NCBI RefSeq assembly: GCF_000523235.1
Contig: NZ_CP006850.1
Span: 2,604,001 to 2,668,000, forward strand
Source of the DNA: Nocardia nova SH22a
Lineage (GTDB): Bacteria; Actinomycetota; Actinomycetes; Mycobacteriales; Mycobacteriaceae
DNA length: 64,000 nt
Reading direction: 5' to 3'
Positions 30,999 to 39,778 of this stretch are shown one piece after another (position 1 is the stretch's first letter; the number at the start of each line of letters is the position of its first letter). Under the pieces are notes generated by a model. It saw nothing but the letters and a program-made list of their open reading frames with translations. It searched no databases and was not told the DNA's origin. The position numbers and the translations under genes are program-made.

Positions 30999-32270
30999 GT
31001 GGCCCTGCCTGCCGACCAGATCACCGCCCTCGACGCCGCCCATGTGTGGCACCCCTACGGCGGTTTCCCCGCCGGGACGCCGCCGCTGGTCGTCGCCTCG
31101 GCCTCGGGGACCCGGCTCACCCTGGCCGACGGCCGGGAACTGATCGACGGGATGAGTTCGTGGTGGGCGGCGATCCACGGCTACCGGCATCCGGTACTCG
31201 ACGCCGCCCTGTTCGAGCAGTCGCAGCGGATGAGTCACGTCATGTTCGGCGGGCTGACCCACGAACCCGCCGTGCGACTGTCCCAGTTGCTGGTGGAGCT
31301 GACTCCCGCGGGTCTGGACAAGGTGTTCCTGTGCGACTCCGGCTCGGTCTCGGTCGAGGTCGCGGCCAAGATGTGCCTGCAGTACTGGCGGGCGCTCGGA
31401 CAACCCGGCAAGCGGCGGCTGTTCACCTGGCGCGGCGGATATCACGGCGACACCTTCACCCCGATGAGCGTGTGCGACCCCGAAGGCGGCATGCACGCGC
31501 TGTGGACCGATGTGCTGGCCGAGCAGATCTTCGCGCCCATGCCCCCGGCCGACTTCGATCCCGGCTACGTCGCCGAACTGGAGCGACTGCTCGCCGCGCA
31601 CGCGCACGAGACCGCTGCGGTGATCGTGGAGCCCGTCGTCCAGGGCGCGGGCGGTATGCGGTTCCATCATCCGCGCTATCTGAACGAACTGCGGCGGCTG
31701 TGCGACGAATACGGCGTCCTGCTGGTCTTCGACGAGATCGCCACCGGATTCGGCCGCACCGGAACACTTTTCGCCGCCGACGCCGCGGGCGTGACGCCCG
31801 ATGTGATGTGCGTGGGCAAGGCCGTCACCGGCGGCTATATGACCCTGGCCGCCGCGCTGTGCACCGCCCGCATCGCCGAGACCGTCAGCGCCGCGCACGG
31901 CGGGCTCATGCACGGGCCGACCTTCATGGGCAATCCGCTGGCCTGTGCGGTCGCGGTGGCCTCGATCGAACTGCTGCAGTCGCGGGACTGGGCCGGTGAG
32001 GTCGCCGGTATCGAGGCCGGGCTGAAGGCCGGGCTGGCCGCCGCACACGACGTCGCGGGTGTCGTCGATGTCCGGGTGCTGGGCGCGATCGGTGTGGTCG
32101 AACTCGATCACCCGATCGACATGGTGGCCGCGACCGACGCCGCCGTGGACGCCGGGGTGTGGTTGCGGCCCTTCCGCAATCTCGTCTACACGATGCCGCC
32201 CTTCATCAGCAGCCCCGACGACATCGCCCGGATCGCGGCGGGGGTCGTCGCCACCGCCGCCGCCGGCTGA
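30999..32270 (+). CDS. bioA: Adenosylmethionine-8-amino-7-oxononanoate aminotransferase
   Basis: Second dedicated biotin step: transfers the amino group of S-adenosylmethionine to KAPA, giving DAPA, with PLP. 423 residues. HVWHPYGGF opens the fold, [15 protein letters not shown] and [13 protein letters not shown] are BioA-specific, [14 protein letters not shown] holds the PLP-ring Asp, and [11 protein letters not shown] holds the Schiff-base Lys. GTG 30999 has a GAAGGGAT ribosome site. First gene of bioA-bioF-bioD, with BioQ sites before bioA and again before bioF. Confidence 0.95.
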   Translation: MALPADQITALDAAHVWHPYGGFPAGTPPLVVASASGTRLTLADGRELIDGMSSWWAAIHGYRHPVLDAALFEQSQRMSHVMFGGLTHEPAVRLSQLLVELTPAGLDKVFLCDSGSVSVEVAAKMCLQYWRALGQPGKRRLFTWRGGYHGDTFTPMSVCDPEGGMHALWTDVLAEQIFAPMPPADFDPGYVAELERLLAAHAHETAAVIVEPVVQGAGGMRFHHPRYLNELRRLCDEYGVLLVFDEIATGFGRTGTLFAADAAGVTPDVMCVGKAVTGGYMTLAAALCTARIAETVSAAHGGLMHGPTFMGNPLACAVAVASIELLQSRDWAGEVAGIEAGLKAGLAAAHDVAGVVDVRVLGAIGVVELDHPIDMVAATDAAVDAGVWLRPFRNLVYTMPPFISSPDDIARIAAGVVATAAAG

Positions 32271-32286
32271 CCCTCCGTGACCGCCC

Positions 32287-32299
32287 TGAACGGTGTTCA
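32287..32299. promoter_or_regulatory. BioQ operator upstream of bioF
   Basis: TGAAC-GGT-GTTCA lies in the 146-base gap between the bioA stop (32270) and bioF start (32417). Its presence implies that bioF-bioD can be transcribed from their own BioQ-controlled promoter besides read-through from bioA. Confidence 0.75.
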
Positions 32300-32416
32300 A
32301 GTATGCTTCCGAGCTGTGACCGGAGTGCATATCCGGTCCGGCAGAACCGGGTCACCCGAGCCGCGCTCGATGTCGCGGCGGCGATTCCGGCCGAACACTC
32401 CAGGGAGGACGTCGAC

Positions 32417-33559
32417 GTGGATCCGTTGAGCTGGCTGGACGTGCGCGCGGACGAACGGGTGCGCGCGGGACTGCGGCGACAGCTGCGCGCGCGCCCCGCG
32501 CACAGTGATCTCATCGACCTCGCCTCCAACGACTACCTCGGTCTGTCGCGCCACCCCCTCGTGATCGAGGGCGCGATCGAGGCGGTCCGGGCCTGGGGGA
32601 CCGGGTCGACCGGGTCCCGGCTGGTCACCGGCACGACGCTGGCCCACGAGGAGTTCGAGGCCGATCTGGCCGACTTCACCGGCGCGGCGGCCGGGCTGGT
32701 GTTCGCCTCCGGTTACGCCGCCAACCTCGGTGTGGTCACCGCGCTGGCCGGTCGCGGCGCGCTGGTCGTCTCCGATGCCGGTAGTCACGCCTCCCTGGTC
32801 GACGCGTGCCGGTTGTCGCGGGCGCGGGTGGAGATCGCCCCGCATCGCGATGTGGCCGCCGTCGAGCGGTTGCTCGCCGAGCGCACCGAGAAACGCGCCC
32901 TGGTCCTGACCGATTCGGTGTTCAGCGCGGACGGGGATCTGGCGCCGCTGCGCGAACTGCACCGGGTGGTGCGAGCCCACGGCGCGGTGCTGATCGTGGA
33001 CGAGGCGCACGGGATCGGCGTGCGCGGCGAGGGCGGCCGGGGGCTGGTGCACGAACTCGGCCTGTCCGGGCAACCCGATCTGATCGTCACCGCGACCCTG
33101 TCGAAAGCCCTTGCCGCCCAAGGCGGTGTCGTGCTGTGCGAGGAACGGGTCCGCGCGCATCTGATCGACACCGCGCGCACCTTCATCTTCGACACCGGCC
33201 TGGCACCGGCCGCCGTGGGCGCGGCCCACGCGGCGCTGGGCCTGCTGCGCGCCGAGCCCGGGCTCGGCGGGCGGGTACTGGCCCGCGCCACCGAACTGGC
33301 GACGATCACCGATGTGCCGCAACCGGATTCGGCGGTGGTGTCGGTGGTACTGGGACAGGCCCAGGTCGCCTTCGACGCGGCCCAGCAGTGCCGGGCCCGG
33401 GGCCTGAGCGTCGGCTGCTTCCGGCCACCGTCGGTGCCGGAGGGCACCTCGCGGCTGCGGCTGACCGCACGCGCCGACCTGACCGACGCCGAGATGACCG
33501 TCATCGCCGGTGTTCTGAACGAGGTGCTGTCGCAGGCACGGGAACGGAGCGCCGCATGA
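32417..33559 (+). CDS. bioF: 8-Amino-7-oxononanoate synthase
   Basis: PLP enzyme condensing pimeloyl thioester with alanine to KAPA, the first biotin-ring step. 380 residues. [70 protein letters not shown] and the Schiff-base Lys in [15 protein letters not shown] are all present. GTG 32417 ([18 protein letters not shown]) has GGAGG at 32405; upstream in-frame codons extend through non-conserved, BioQ-site-containing sequence. The stop overlaps the bioD start (ATGA). Confidence 0.94.
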   Translation: MDPLSWLDVRADERVRAGLRRQLRARPAHSDLIDLASNDYLGLSRHPLVIEGAIEAVRAWGTGSTGSRLVTGTTLAHEEFEADLADFTGAAAGLVFASGYAANLGVVTALAGRGALVVSDAGSHASLVDACRLSRARVEIAPHRDVAAVERLLAERTEKRALVLTDSVFSADGDLAPLRELHRVVRAHGAVLIVDEAHGIGVRGEGGRGLVHELGLSGQPDLIVTATLSKALAAQGGVVLCEERVRAHLIDTARTFIFDTGLAPAAVGAAHAALGLLRAEPGLGGRVLARATELATITDVPQPDSAVVSVVLGQAQVAFDAAQQCRARGLSVGCFRPPSVPEGTSRLRLTARADLTDAEMTVIAGVLNEVLSQARERSAA

Positions 33560-34236
33560 CCAGGCTGATCGTCACCGGCACCTCGACCGATGTCGGCAAG
33601 ACCATCGTCACCGCCGCCCTCGCCGCGGCCGCCCGTTCCGCCGGGCGCACGGTCGCGGTCTGCAAACCCGCCCAAACCGGAATGGGCCCTGGCGAACCCG
33701 GCGATCTGGCCGTGATCGGGCACCTGTCCGGTGTCACCCGCACCCTGGAACTGGCCCGTTATCCGGACCCGCTGGCCCCCGACACCGCCGCGCGCCGCTG
33801 CGGGCAGCCGTTGCTCACCCTCGGCGAGACGGTGTCGGGTATCGACGCCCTCGCCGACACTGATCTGACCCTGATCGAGGGTGCGGGCGGACTGCTGGTG
33901 CGGATGGGCGAGTTCACGATCCTCGACCTGGCCCGGAAACTCGACGCCCCGGTGCTGGTCGTGGCGGCAGCGGGCCTGGGCACCCTGAACCACACCGAAC
34001 TCACCACCCGCGCACTCGACGCCGCGGGCGTGCGCTGCGCGGGCGTGGTCATCGGATCCTGGCCCGCCACACCGGATCTCGCCTCCGAATGCAACCGCAC
34101 CGATCTGCCCGCGGTCACCGGCACCGAGGTGGTCGGCGTGATTCCGGAAGGCGCCGGACAGTGGTCACCGGAACGGTTCGCCGACACCGCACCCGGCTGG
34201 TTCATGCCGGACTGGAGCAGTCGCTACCTCGGCTGA
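33556..34236 (+). CDS. bioD: Dethiobiotin synthetase
   Basis: ATP-dependent carboxylation and ring closure of DAPA to dethiobiotin. 226 residues. The P-loop GTSTDVGKT is at residues 8-16, CKPAQTGM gives the substrate Lys, and EGAGGLLVR is the conserved Mg/substrate loop. Translationally coupled to bioF by the overlap at 33556-33559. An imperfect hairpin follows the stop. Confidence 0.95.
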   Translation: MTRLIVTGTSTDVGKTIVTAALAAAARSAGRTVAVCKPAQTGMGPGEPGDLAVIGHLSGVTRTLELARYPDPLAPDTAARRCGQPLLTLGETVSGIDALADTDLTLIEGAGGLLVRMGEFTILDLARKLDAPVLVVAAAGLGTLNHTELTTRALDAAGVRCAGVVIGSWPATPDLASECNRTDLPAVTGTEVVGVIPEGAGQWSPERFADTAPGWFMPDWSSRYLG

Positions 34237-34241
34237 GCCGC

Positions 34242-34262
34242 GCCCTCCCTGATCAGGGTGGC
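34242..34262 (+). terminator. Probable terminator after bioD
   Basis: An imperfect inverted repeat centred on the perfect 12-base palindrome CCCTGATCAGGG, extended on both sides with one mismatch. It starts six bases past the bioD stop. Confidence 0.5.
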
Positions 34263-34304
34263 GGCGGGATTCCGGTGTCACAGTGGCCTGGCAGGATGCC
34301 GGTC

Positions 34305-34643
34305 ATGAACGCCACCGGGGAGGATGCCCGCCGCTACGCGCTGTCGCTGCCGGACACGACCGAGCAATTCGCTTGGGGGATGCCGATTTTCCGGGTCGGG
34401 GGAAAGCTGTTTCTCACGCTGCCCGAGGAGGAGACGTCGATGGCGGTGCGCTGCCCGATCATCGACCGCGATGAACTGGTCGTCGCCGAGCCCGCGAAAT
34501 TCTGGATCGCACCGCACGAGGCCGGTAACGCGTGGGTGCGGGCCCGGCTGGCCGCACTCGACGATCGCGCCGAACTCGAGGCGATCATCGCGGACTCGTG
34601 GCGGCAGGCCGCACCCCGTCACCTGCTCGGCGACGACGAATAG
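34305..34643 (+). CDS. MmcQ/YjbR family DNA-binding-like protein
   Basis: 112 residues of the CyaY-like YjbR fold. Family text: ARRYALSLPDTTEQFAWGMPIFRVGGKLFLTLPEEE, and a C-terminal helix VRARLAALDDRAELEAIIADSWRQAAP. Members are often annotated as DNA-binding, but a biochemical role is not established. ATG 34305 has AGGA eight bases upstream; the ATG at 34296 would overlap it. It sits between bioD and an unrelated hydrolase and is probably not part of biotin synthesis. Confidence 0.82.
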   Translation: MNATGEDARRYALSLPDTTEQFAWGMPIFRVGGKLFLTLPEEETSMAVRCPIIDRDELVVAEPAKFWIAPHEAGNAWVRARLAALDDRAELEAIIADSWRQAAPRHLLGDDE

Positions 34644-34679
34644 CCGGGTCCGCGACGGCCGCCTCTACAGTGGGTGGAG

Positions 34680-35825
34680 ATGCCTATGCAGTACCGGCAC
34701 CCGTCCACGGTCGCGGATTACGACGATGCGCGGCGTCGCACCCGCCTGTCCGAAACCCGTGCGGGACACCGATGGCGAACCCTCGGCCGCGTCCGCAGAG
34801 TCCTGCTCGGTGTGGTTCTGGTGCCCCTCGTTCTCCTGATCCTGTTCGCTCAGTACCTGCACTACGACGTCGCCCCGGAGCAGGCCCGGCTGGCGCGCAC
34901 CGAACCGGCGGTCCTGCCGATCGCCAGTCCGGTGAGCGCGGACCGGCGCGACTACGCGGTCTTCGATCTGGTCGGCCTGGGGTCGCTGGACGCCTCCGAC
35001 ACCGCGCGCGCCCTGCCGTCGCTGCGGAATCTGGGCTCGGTGTGGGCGGTGCGCTACGACAACACCGGTATCGACACCAAGGTGATCAGCGATCTGATCA
35101 TCCGGGTCACCGAGGCCGCAAACATCCACAACGTGATACTCGCCGGGCACAGTATGGGCGGGGTGATCGCCCTCGAGATCGCCAAGCACATCCACACCCG
35201 CAGCACCCGCACCCTGTCCGCGGTGATCCTGGACTGCACCCCGGTGAATCTGGCCGCGGTCCGGCCGGAAAGTCGCGACCAGGGCGAGGATCTGCTGCGC
35301 TGGGTCGGCTGGCTCCCGGGAGTGCGTGAGAGCCGCAGCCTGCGGTTGCTGGCCGAAACCTACTCCCGCCGAGAGCAATTCATCGACCACCGATCGTCCC
35401 CGCCCGGTATCCGGACGACGGCCCTGCGGCGCACTGTGGCAGATGTGCTGCGGCAGAAGATCTTCAACACCGACGCCGCCAGCAACGGGCTCATCGAGGA
35501 CCAGTTCAAGGCCATCGTCGCCAGCGGCGCCGTAGACGATCTGCGCGCGCTGGCCAAACCCGCCGAGCACAAACCCCGGCCCGCGGTCGTATTCATCCGC
35601 CCGCACAACGCCTACCGCGACACCGTCGTCGACGACGAATACACCCACCGCGTCCTGATCGACACCGTGGGCGGGGTCGACGGCACCTTACTGGTCGTCT
35701 TGACCCGCAGCACCGGTCACGCGAATCCCCGGCAGCGCCCGCGCGAATACAACACCGTCATCGCCCAGCAGGTCGTCCCGTTCGTCGCCCTGGTGCACTC
35801 CGAACAGACCGCGCTGGCCCCCTGA
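34680..35825 (+). CDS. Membrane-anchored alpha/beta hydrolase
   Basis: 381 residues from the ATG at 34680, where TACAGT (34666-34671) ends 8 bases upstream (leaderless). A GTG at 34674 is too close to that box. Residues 40-62 form one transmembrane helix after a basic segment, so the hydrolase domain should be outside. NVILAGHSMGGVIALEIAKH is the nucleophile elbow; an Asp and late His are expected around VVFIRPHNAYRDTVVDDEY and STGHANPRQRPREYN. The AGHSMGG and region order resemble lipase-like hydrolases. Substrate unknown. It converges on bioQ with a hairpin between. Confidence 0.82.
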   Translation: MPMQYRHPSTVADYDDARRRTRLSETRAGHRWRTLGRVRRVLLGVVLVPLVLLILFAQYLHYDVAPEQARLARTEPAVLPIASPVSADRRDYAVFDLVGLGSLDASDTARALPSLRNLGSVWAVRYDNTGIDTKVISDLIIRVTEAANIHNVILAGHSMGGVIALEIAKHIHTRSTRTLSAVILDCTPVNLAAVRPESRDQGEDLLRWVGWLPGVRESRSLRLLAETYSRREQFIDHRSSPPGIRTTALRRTVADVLRQKIFNTDAASNGLIEDQFKAIVASGAVDDLRALAKPAEHKPRPAVVFIRPHNAYRDTVVDDEYTHRVLIDTVGGVDGTLLVVLTRSTGHANPRQRPREYNTVIAQQVVPFVALVHSEQTALAP

Positions 35826-35870
35826 CGACGGTATCGGAGTGTTACTACGTCACGGCCGGTTGGAGACCGC

Positions 35871-35900
35871 TGCGGTGGCCGCCGCACGTGGGCCACCGCA
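35871..35900. terminator. Terminator hairpin between hydrolase and bioQ
   Basis: A perfect 10-base-pair stem (TGCGGTGGCC and complement) with a 10-base loop, between the converging hydrolase stop (35825) and bioQ stop (35975). Confidence 0.6.
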
Positions 35901-35974
35901 CCATCGGGGATGACCGTGGTCGTGGCGGATGTCGGCCGCTGCCACGAGGGCGCCGTCAGAGGTTCCCGCCGCGA

Positions 35975-36559
35975 TCACCGGACCCGGCTGCCGAGCATAT
36001 GCCGTACTCCACCCAGGAACAGTTGCAGGCCGAAGTCGAATCGCTCAGTGGCGGAGGTGTTCTCGTACAACGGCGAATCCTCCTCGGCCAGCGCACCCGC
36101 GGAATCCATCTGCATCCGCGACTGCTCGTCCACGGTCTCGCCGAGGACGTAGTAGAGCAGGGTGTAGGCGGCCAGATCGGCTTCCTCGCGGGTCATGCCG
36201 CCGCGAATCATGGACCCGGCCAAGCGTTCCCGGCCCTTGCTCGTGGTGAGCCGGGAGGCGTAGGTCGCCGAGACCACCTCGGCCCCGTCGCGGTAGGCGA
36301 GCAGGCAGGAGCGCAGCCGATGCGCCAGTTCGCCGACCTGACCCGCCCAGTCCTCGGCGGCCACCGGTTCGTCCATCGGCGTGAGGATCCGGTCGGCGAC
36401 CGCGCCCAGCAGCGCCTGCTTGTTCGGGAAGTGCCAATACAGCGCTCCGGGCTGCACATTCAGGGCATTCGCGAGCCTGCGCATGGTCAGATCGGCGAGG
36501 CCGTACTGGTCGAGAATGGCGACGGCGCCGTCGATCACATCGCCCCGATGTAGCTGCAC
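35975..36559 (-). CDS. bioQ: TetR-family biotin regulon repressor BioQ
   Basis: 194 residues. The N-terminal TetR helix-turn-helix is LADLTMRRLANALNVQPGALYWHFPNKQALLGAVADRIL; the C-terminal part is of the TetR_C type. BioQ represses biotin genes in corynebacteria, mycobacteria and relatives, typically responding to biotin status through BirA or directly. Assignment rests on position, divergent from bioB, and on three TGAAC-N3-GTTCA operators before bioA, bioF and bioB. A TAGGGT -10 (36603-36598) for this gene borders the operator, so it should repress itself. GTG 36559 has GAGGGG upstream. Confidence 0.9.
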   Translation of the reverse strand: MQLHRGDVIDGAVAILDQYGLADLTMRRLANALNVQPGALYWHFPNKQALLGAVADRILTPMDEPVAAEDWAGQVGELAHRLRSCLLAYRDGAEVVSATYASRLTTSKGRERLAGSMIRGGMTREEADLAAYTLLYYVLGETVDEQSRMQMDSAGALAEEDSPLYENTSATERFDFGLQLFLGGVRHMLGSRVR

Positions 36560-36578
36560 TGAGCACCCCTCGCGTGTT

Positions 36579-36619
36579 TTGACTCACTGACCCCGCTACC
36601 CTAGCCTGAACACCGTTCA
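36579..36619. promoter_or_regulatory. bioB/bioQ divergent promoter with BioQ operator
   Basis: For bioB: TTGACT (36579-36584), 17 bases, TAGCCT (36602-36607). The operator TGAAC-ACC-GTTCA (36607-36619) overlaps the last base of that -10. For bioQ on the minus strand, TAGGGT is at 36603-36598, placing the operator in its spacer. One BioQ dimer site can therefore shut both genes. Confidence 0.8.
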
Positions 36620-36662
36620 AGTTGCACGGCCGCCACCCGGCCGGACCGAAGGGATTCGTGCT

Positions 36663-37676
36663 GTGACCCAGGCACCCGTGAAGACCGACATTCTGGCCAC
36701 CGCCCGCGAGCAGGTGCTCGAGCGCGGCGTCGGGCTGACCCAGGAGCAGACCCTCGAGGTGCTGCGCCTGGGTGACGATCAGCTCGAGGCGCTGCTGGAA
36801 CTCGCCCACGACGTCCGGATGAAGTGGTGTGGCCCGGAGGTCGAGGTCGAGGGCATCATCTCGCTCAAGACCGGCGGTTGTCCCGAGGACTGCCACTTCT
36901 GCTCGCAGTCGGGTCTGTTCCAGTCGCCGGTGCGCGCCGCCTGGCTCGACATCCCCAGCCTGGTCGAGGCCGCCAAGCAGACCGCCAAGACCGGCGCCAC
37001 CGAATTCTGCATCGTCGCCGCCGTGCGCGGCCCGGACGAGCGGCTGATGGCGCAGGTCGCTGCCGGTGTCGAGGCCATTCGCAACGAGGTCGACATCCAG
37101 GTCGCCTGCTCGCTGGGCATGCTCAACCAGGAGCAGGTCGACCAGCTCGCCGCGATGGGCGTGCACCGCTACAACCACAACCTCGAGACCTCCCGCTCGC
37201 ACTTCCCCAATGTGGTCACCACCCACAGCTGGGAGGAGCGCTGGGACACCCTGCGCATGGTGCGCGAGGCCGGTATGGAGGTCTGCTGCGGTGGCATCCT
37301 CGGCATGGGCGAAAGCCTGGAGCAGCGGGCCGAATTCGCCGCGAACCTGGCCGAGCTGGAGCCCGACGAGGTGCCGCTGAACTTCCTCAACCCGCGTCCG
37401 GGCACCCCGTTCGGCGACCTCGAGGTCCTGCCCGCGGCCGATGCGCTGCGTGCCGTGGCCGCCTTCCGCCTCGCCCTGCCCCGCACGATCCTGCGGTTCG
37501 CCGGTGGGCGCGAGATCACCCTCGGTGACCTCGGCGCCAAGCAGGGCATCCTCGGCGGTATCAACGCCGTCATCGTCGGCAACTACCTGACCACGCTCGG
37601 CCGCCCCGCCGAAGCCGACCTGGATCTGCTGGTCGATCTGAAGATGCCCATCAAGGCGCTCAACGAGACCCTCTGA
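36663..37676 (+). CDS. bioB: Biotin synthase
   Basis: Radical-SAM enzyme inserting sulfur into dethiobiotin. 337 residues. The [4Fe-4S] motif is Cys73-x3-Cys77-x2-Cys80 ([14 protein letters not shown]); the [2Fe-2S] sulfur-donor site uses later conserved cysteines and Arg ([10 protein letters not shown] and [10 protein letters not shown]). [13 protein letters not shown] is the BioB signature for dethiobiotin binding. GTG 36663 follows a BioQ-controlled promoter. In mycobacteria BioB of this type needs the small protein BsaP, whose homologue follows 72 bases downstream. Confidence 0.96.
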   Translation: MTQAPVKTDILATAREQVLERGVGLTQEQTLEVLRLGDDQLEALLELAHDVRMKWCGPEVEVEGIISLKTGGCPEDCHFCSQSGLFQSPVRAAWLDIPSLVEAAKQTAKTGATEFCIVAAVRGPDERLMAQVAAGVEAIRNEVDIQVACSLGMLNQEQVDQLAAMGVHRYNHNLETSRSHFPNVVTTHSWEERWDTLRMVREAGMEVCCGGILGMGESLEQRAEFAANLAELEPDEVPLNFLNPRPGTPFGDLEVLPAADALRAVAAFRLALPRTILRFAGGREITLGDLGAKQGILGGINAVIVGNYLTTLGRPAEADLDLLVDLKMPIKALNETL

Positions 37677-37748
37677 TCCGCGGCCTGCGCGATATTTTCG
37701 GGTATTGTCGAGCAGCTGGAGAGCTGCACTTCACAAGGGGTTTCGCGA

Positions 37749-37985
37749 ATGGTGGTCCAGATGCCACAGCCTGATATGCAAGAGCGCTACAACCCGTACA
37801 CCGGGAAGCGGATCGTCGTCGGCCTGGACGATCCGGTCCCCGCCGCGGCCGCGCTCGGGCTGGAGCCGCCGCGCTTCTGTGAGTCGTGTGGCCGCCGGAT
37901 GATCGTGCAGGTGAGCCCGGACGGCTGGTGGGCGAAATGCTCCCGGCACGGCGTGATCGATTCGCACGGCCTGGACCCTCGCTGA
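37749..37985 (+). CDS. bsaP: Biotin synthase auxiliary protein (Rv1590 homologue)
   Basis: 78 residues. [16 protein letters not shown] and [29 protein letters not shown] are the conserved blocks I recall from M. tuberculosis Rv1590. Cys44, Cys47 and Cys64 (with His67) can hold an iron-sulfur cluster or zinc. Recent work (known to me from literature, not shown here) found that mycobacterial BioB needs this protein, now BsaP, for turnover. The gene directly follows bioB. AAGGGG lies eight bases before ATG 37749. It overlaps the next start by one base (TGATG). Confidence 0.87.
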   Translation: MVVQMPQPDMQERYNPYTGKRIVVGLDDPVPAAAALGLEPPRFCESCGRRMIVQVSPDGWWAKCSRHGVIDSHGLDPR

Positions 37986-38605
37986 TGGCACCCGCAGCGG
38001 TGGGCCGCGACCTGCGGGCCGCCCTGTGGATCGTCCCGGCGGTGCTGGTGGTGAGCCTGATCGGCGGCGGGGTGTGGGGGCTGCTCGCGCCCACACAGAA
38101 ATCGCTCGTCGTGCCCGGCGACGATCCCATCGCGCTGACCGGTGAGAGCATGCACCGATTCGACGCGGTGGCGATCTTCGCCTGCGTCGGCCTGGTGGCC
38201 GGGCTGCTGAGCGCCGCCGCGGTCTGGCGGTGGCGGGCCGTGCGCGGTCCGGTCATACTCGTCGCACTGCTGGCCGGTTCGCTGGCCGGAGCCTGGCTGA
38301 TGTCGTGGTTCGGCGAACAGGTCGCGGGCTGGATCCATCCGCGGCCGGACAATCCGCCGCTGCGTACCGTCGTCGAACTCGCTCCCGCCGTGGACGGCTG
38401 GACGGTGCTGCTGATCCAGCCGTTACTGGCCGGACTGGTCGTGCTGCTGCTGTCGGCGCTGAGCACCTCCGAGGATTTGGGGGCCGGGCCGCCGGTTCGT
38501 GCCGAGGAGGTGCCCGCCACCATGTCGGAGATCTCCTACGGCCCCTACGCCTGGCCGTCGGGGCGTCCCGCGGGTCCCTCCACGGGGCTCGAGCCCGGGC
38601 GCTGA
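37985..38605 (+). CDS. DUF2567-type membrane protein (Rv1591-like)
   Basis: 206 residues with four hydrophobic helices (about residues 12-34, 53-72, 82-102 and 137-160) and a Pro/Gly-rich C-terminal tail. Order and features match the DUF2567 membrane protein that follows bioB-Rv1590 in mycobacteria. The start ATG overlaps the bsaP stop, so it is translated from the bioB-bsaP message. No function is established; the constant linkage makes a role in biotin or precursor uptake possible, but this is inference. Confidence 0.82.
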   Translation: MAPAAVGRDLRAALWIVPAVLVVSLIGGGVWGLLAPTQKSLVVPGDDPIALTGESMHRFDAVAIFACVGLVAGLLSAAAVWRWRAVRGPVILVALLAGSLAGAWLMSWFGEQVAGWIHPRPDNPPLRTVVELAPAVDGWTVLLIQPLLAGLVVLLLSALSTSEDLGAGPPVRAEEVPATMSEISYGPYAWPSGRPAGPSTGLEPGR

Positions 38606-38820
38606 ACCGCCGTATCACACTCGAAAATCCTTGCCGGGCCGCCACATTCCTTCGAATGTGGCGGCCGAGTCGTCTGTGCCGTGGGCAATCCGTCGCGACC
38701 GGAGAACTGTGGCGCGAACATCTGCCCGGTATCGCCCGTTAATTCGGTGGTGCCCCCGGCCCGCCGGACATTACTGTGCGGCGCGGATGTTCATCGAGCA
38801 GGGGAGAGGAGGTGATGGTG

Positions 38821-38988
38821 ATGGCGGCGAACAGATCCGCCGAACCCGACCGCGCGGCGACCGGCGAACGTGCCGACCTCGTCGCGTGGCGGCGCAGGCA
38901 CGAACTGCGTCGATCGGCCGCGGCACAGCCCGTGGCGAGCAAGCGGGTGTACCGGCGCACCGTCAAGCATCGCGATCGGGCGTGGTGA
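38821..38988 (+). CDS. Small basic hypothetical protein
   Basis: 55 residues from ATG 38821, with an excellent AGGAGG ribosome site (38807-38812) eight bases upstream. An earlier in-frame ATG at 38815 is too close to it. The protein is Arg/Ala-rich and hydrophilic (ADLVAWRRRHELRRSAAAQP) with no motif. Its last 26 bases overlap the end of the converging dedA gene. The ribosome site is the main evidence that it is real. Confidence 0.42.
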   Translation: MAANRSAEPDRAATGERADLVAWRRRHELRRSAAAQPVASKRVYRRTVKHRDRAW

Positions 38989-39637
38989 TCCCGGTGCGCC
39001 CTTCGTGGGTGGCGTGATATTCGGATTCGATCGCCTTGCCGTGACGGCGCTCGCGGACCTTCCACACGATCACGGCGAGCACCACGATCGCCACCACCGC
39101 GATCGCCATATCGCGCCCGACCGTCTTGGCCACCTTCTCGTAGGAGTTCCCGGCCACGAAGCCCAGCACCACGAACGTCGTTCCCCAGACGATGCCGCCC
39201 ACGGCGTTGAAGGCCAGGAACCGCGGATACGGCATCCGTGACGCACCGACCAGGGCGGGCATCACCGCACGGAAGAAGGCGGTGAACCGGCCCAGGAAGA
39301 CCGCCCAGCCACCGCGATGAGCCAGGAAGCTCTGGGCCCGGTCGAGGCGACCGCGATGCTTGTCCAGGAATTCGGCCTGCAGCAGCCTGCTGCCGAAATG
39401 CTTACCGACCTCGTACCCCACACTGTCGCCGAGGATCGCCGCGGCCACCACCAGCACGATCATCGCCCACAGCTCGATATGGCCCTGACTGGCCGCGACA
39501 CCGCCCAGCACGGCCGCGGTCTCACCGGGAATGACGAATCCGACGAAGATGGCGTCCTCGGCGAACACCAGCAGCCCCACCGTCAGATAGATCCACACCG
39601 GCGCGATATCGAGAATCCGGTGCATCAGCGATTCCAT
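38963..39637 (-). CDS. DedA-family membrane protein
   Basis: 224 residues of the DedA/SNARE-associated superfamily, polytopic proteins now linked to undecaprenyl-phosphate or lipid flipping and membrane-potential maintenance. Signature text: FVGFVIPGETAAVLGGVAASQGH with the conserved Glu, ILGDSVGYEVGKHFGSRLL and FLGRFTAFFRAVMPALVGASRMPYPRFLAFNAVGGIVW. TAGCGT (39650-39645) ends 7 bases before the ATG at 39637, so it is probably leaderless. Specific lipid unknown. Confidence 0.9.
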   Translation of the reverse strand: MESLMHRILDIAPVWIYLTVGLLVFAEDAIFVGFVIPGETAAVLGGVAASQGHIELWAMIVLVVAAAILGDSVGYEVGKHFGSRLLQAEFLDKHRGRLDRAQSFLAHRGGWAVFLGRFTAFFRAVMPALVGASRMPYPRFLAFNAVGGIVWGTTFVVLGFVAGNSYEKVAKTVGRDMAIAVVAIVVLAVIVWKVRERRHGKAIESEYHATHEGRTGITTPDRDA

Positions 39638-39778
39638 TCCGCCGACGCTACCGTGCGCTTCGCGAATACGCCCGGGGCGTCCCGCCGAATCGGTCCGCGT
39701 ACGAGGTCTGCCGCCGGACTTGCGGGCAGGTGTGCGGTTCGCTGCCGCCGCCGGAGCCCGAGGGCTGTCGTCGCGATC

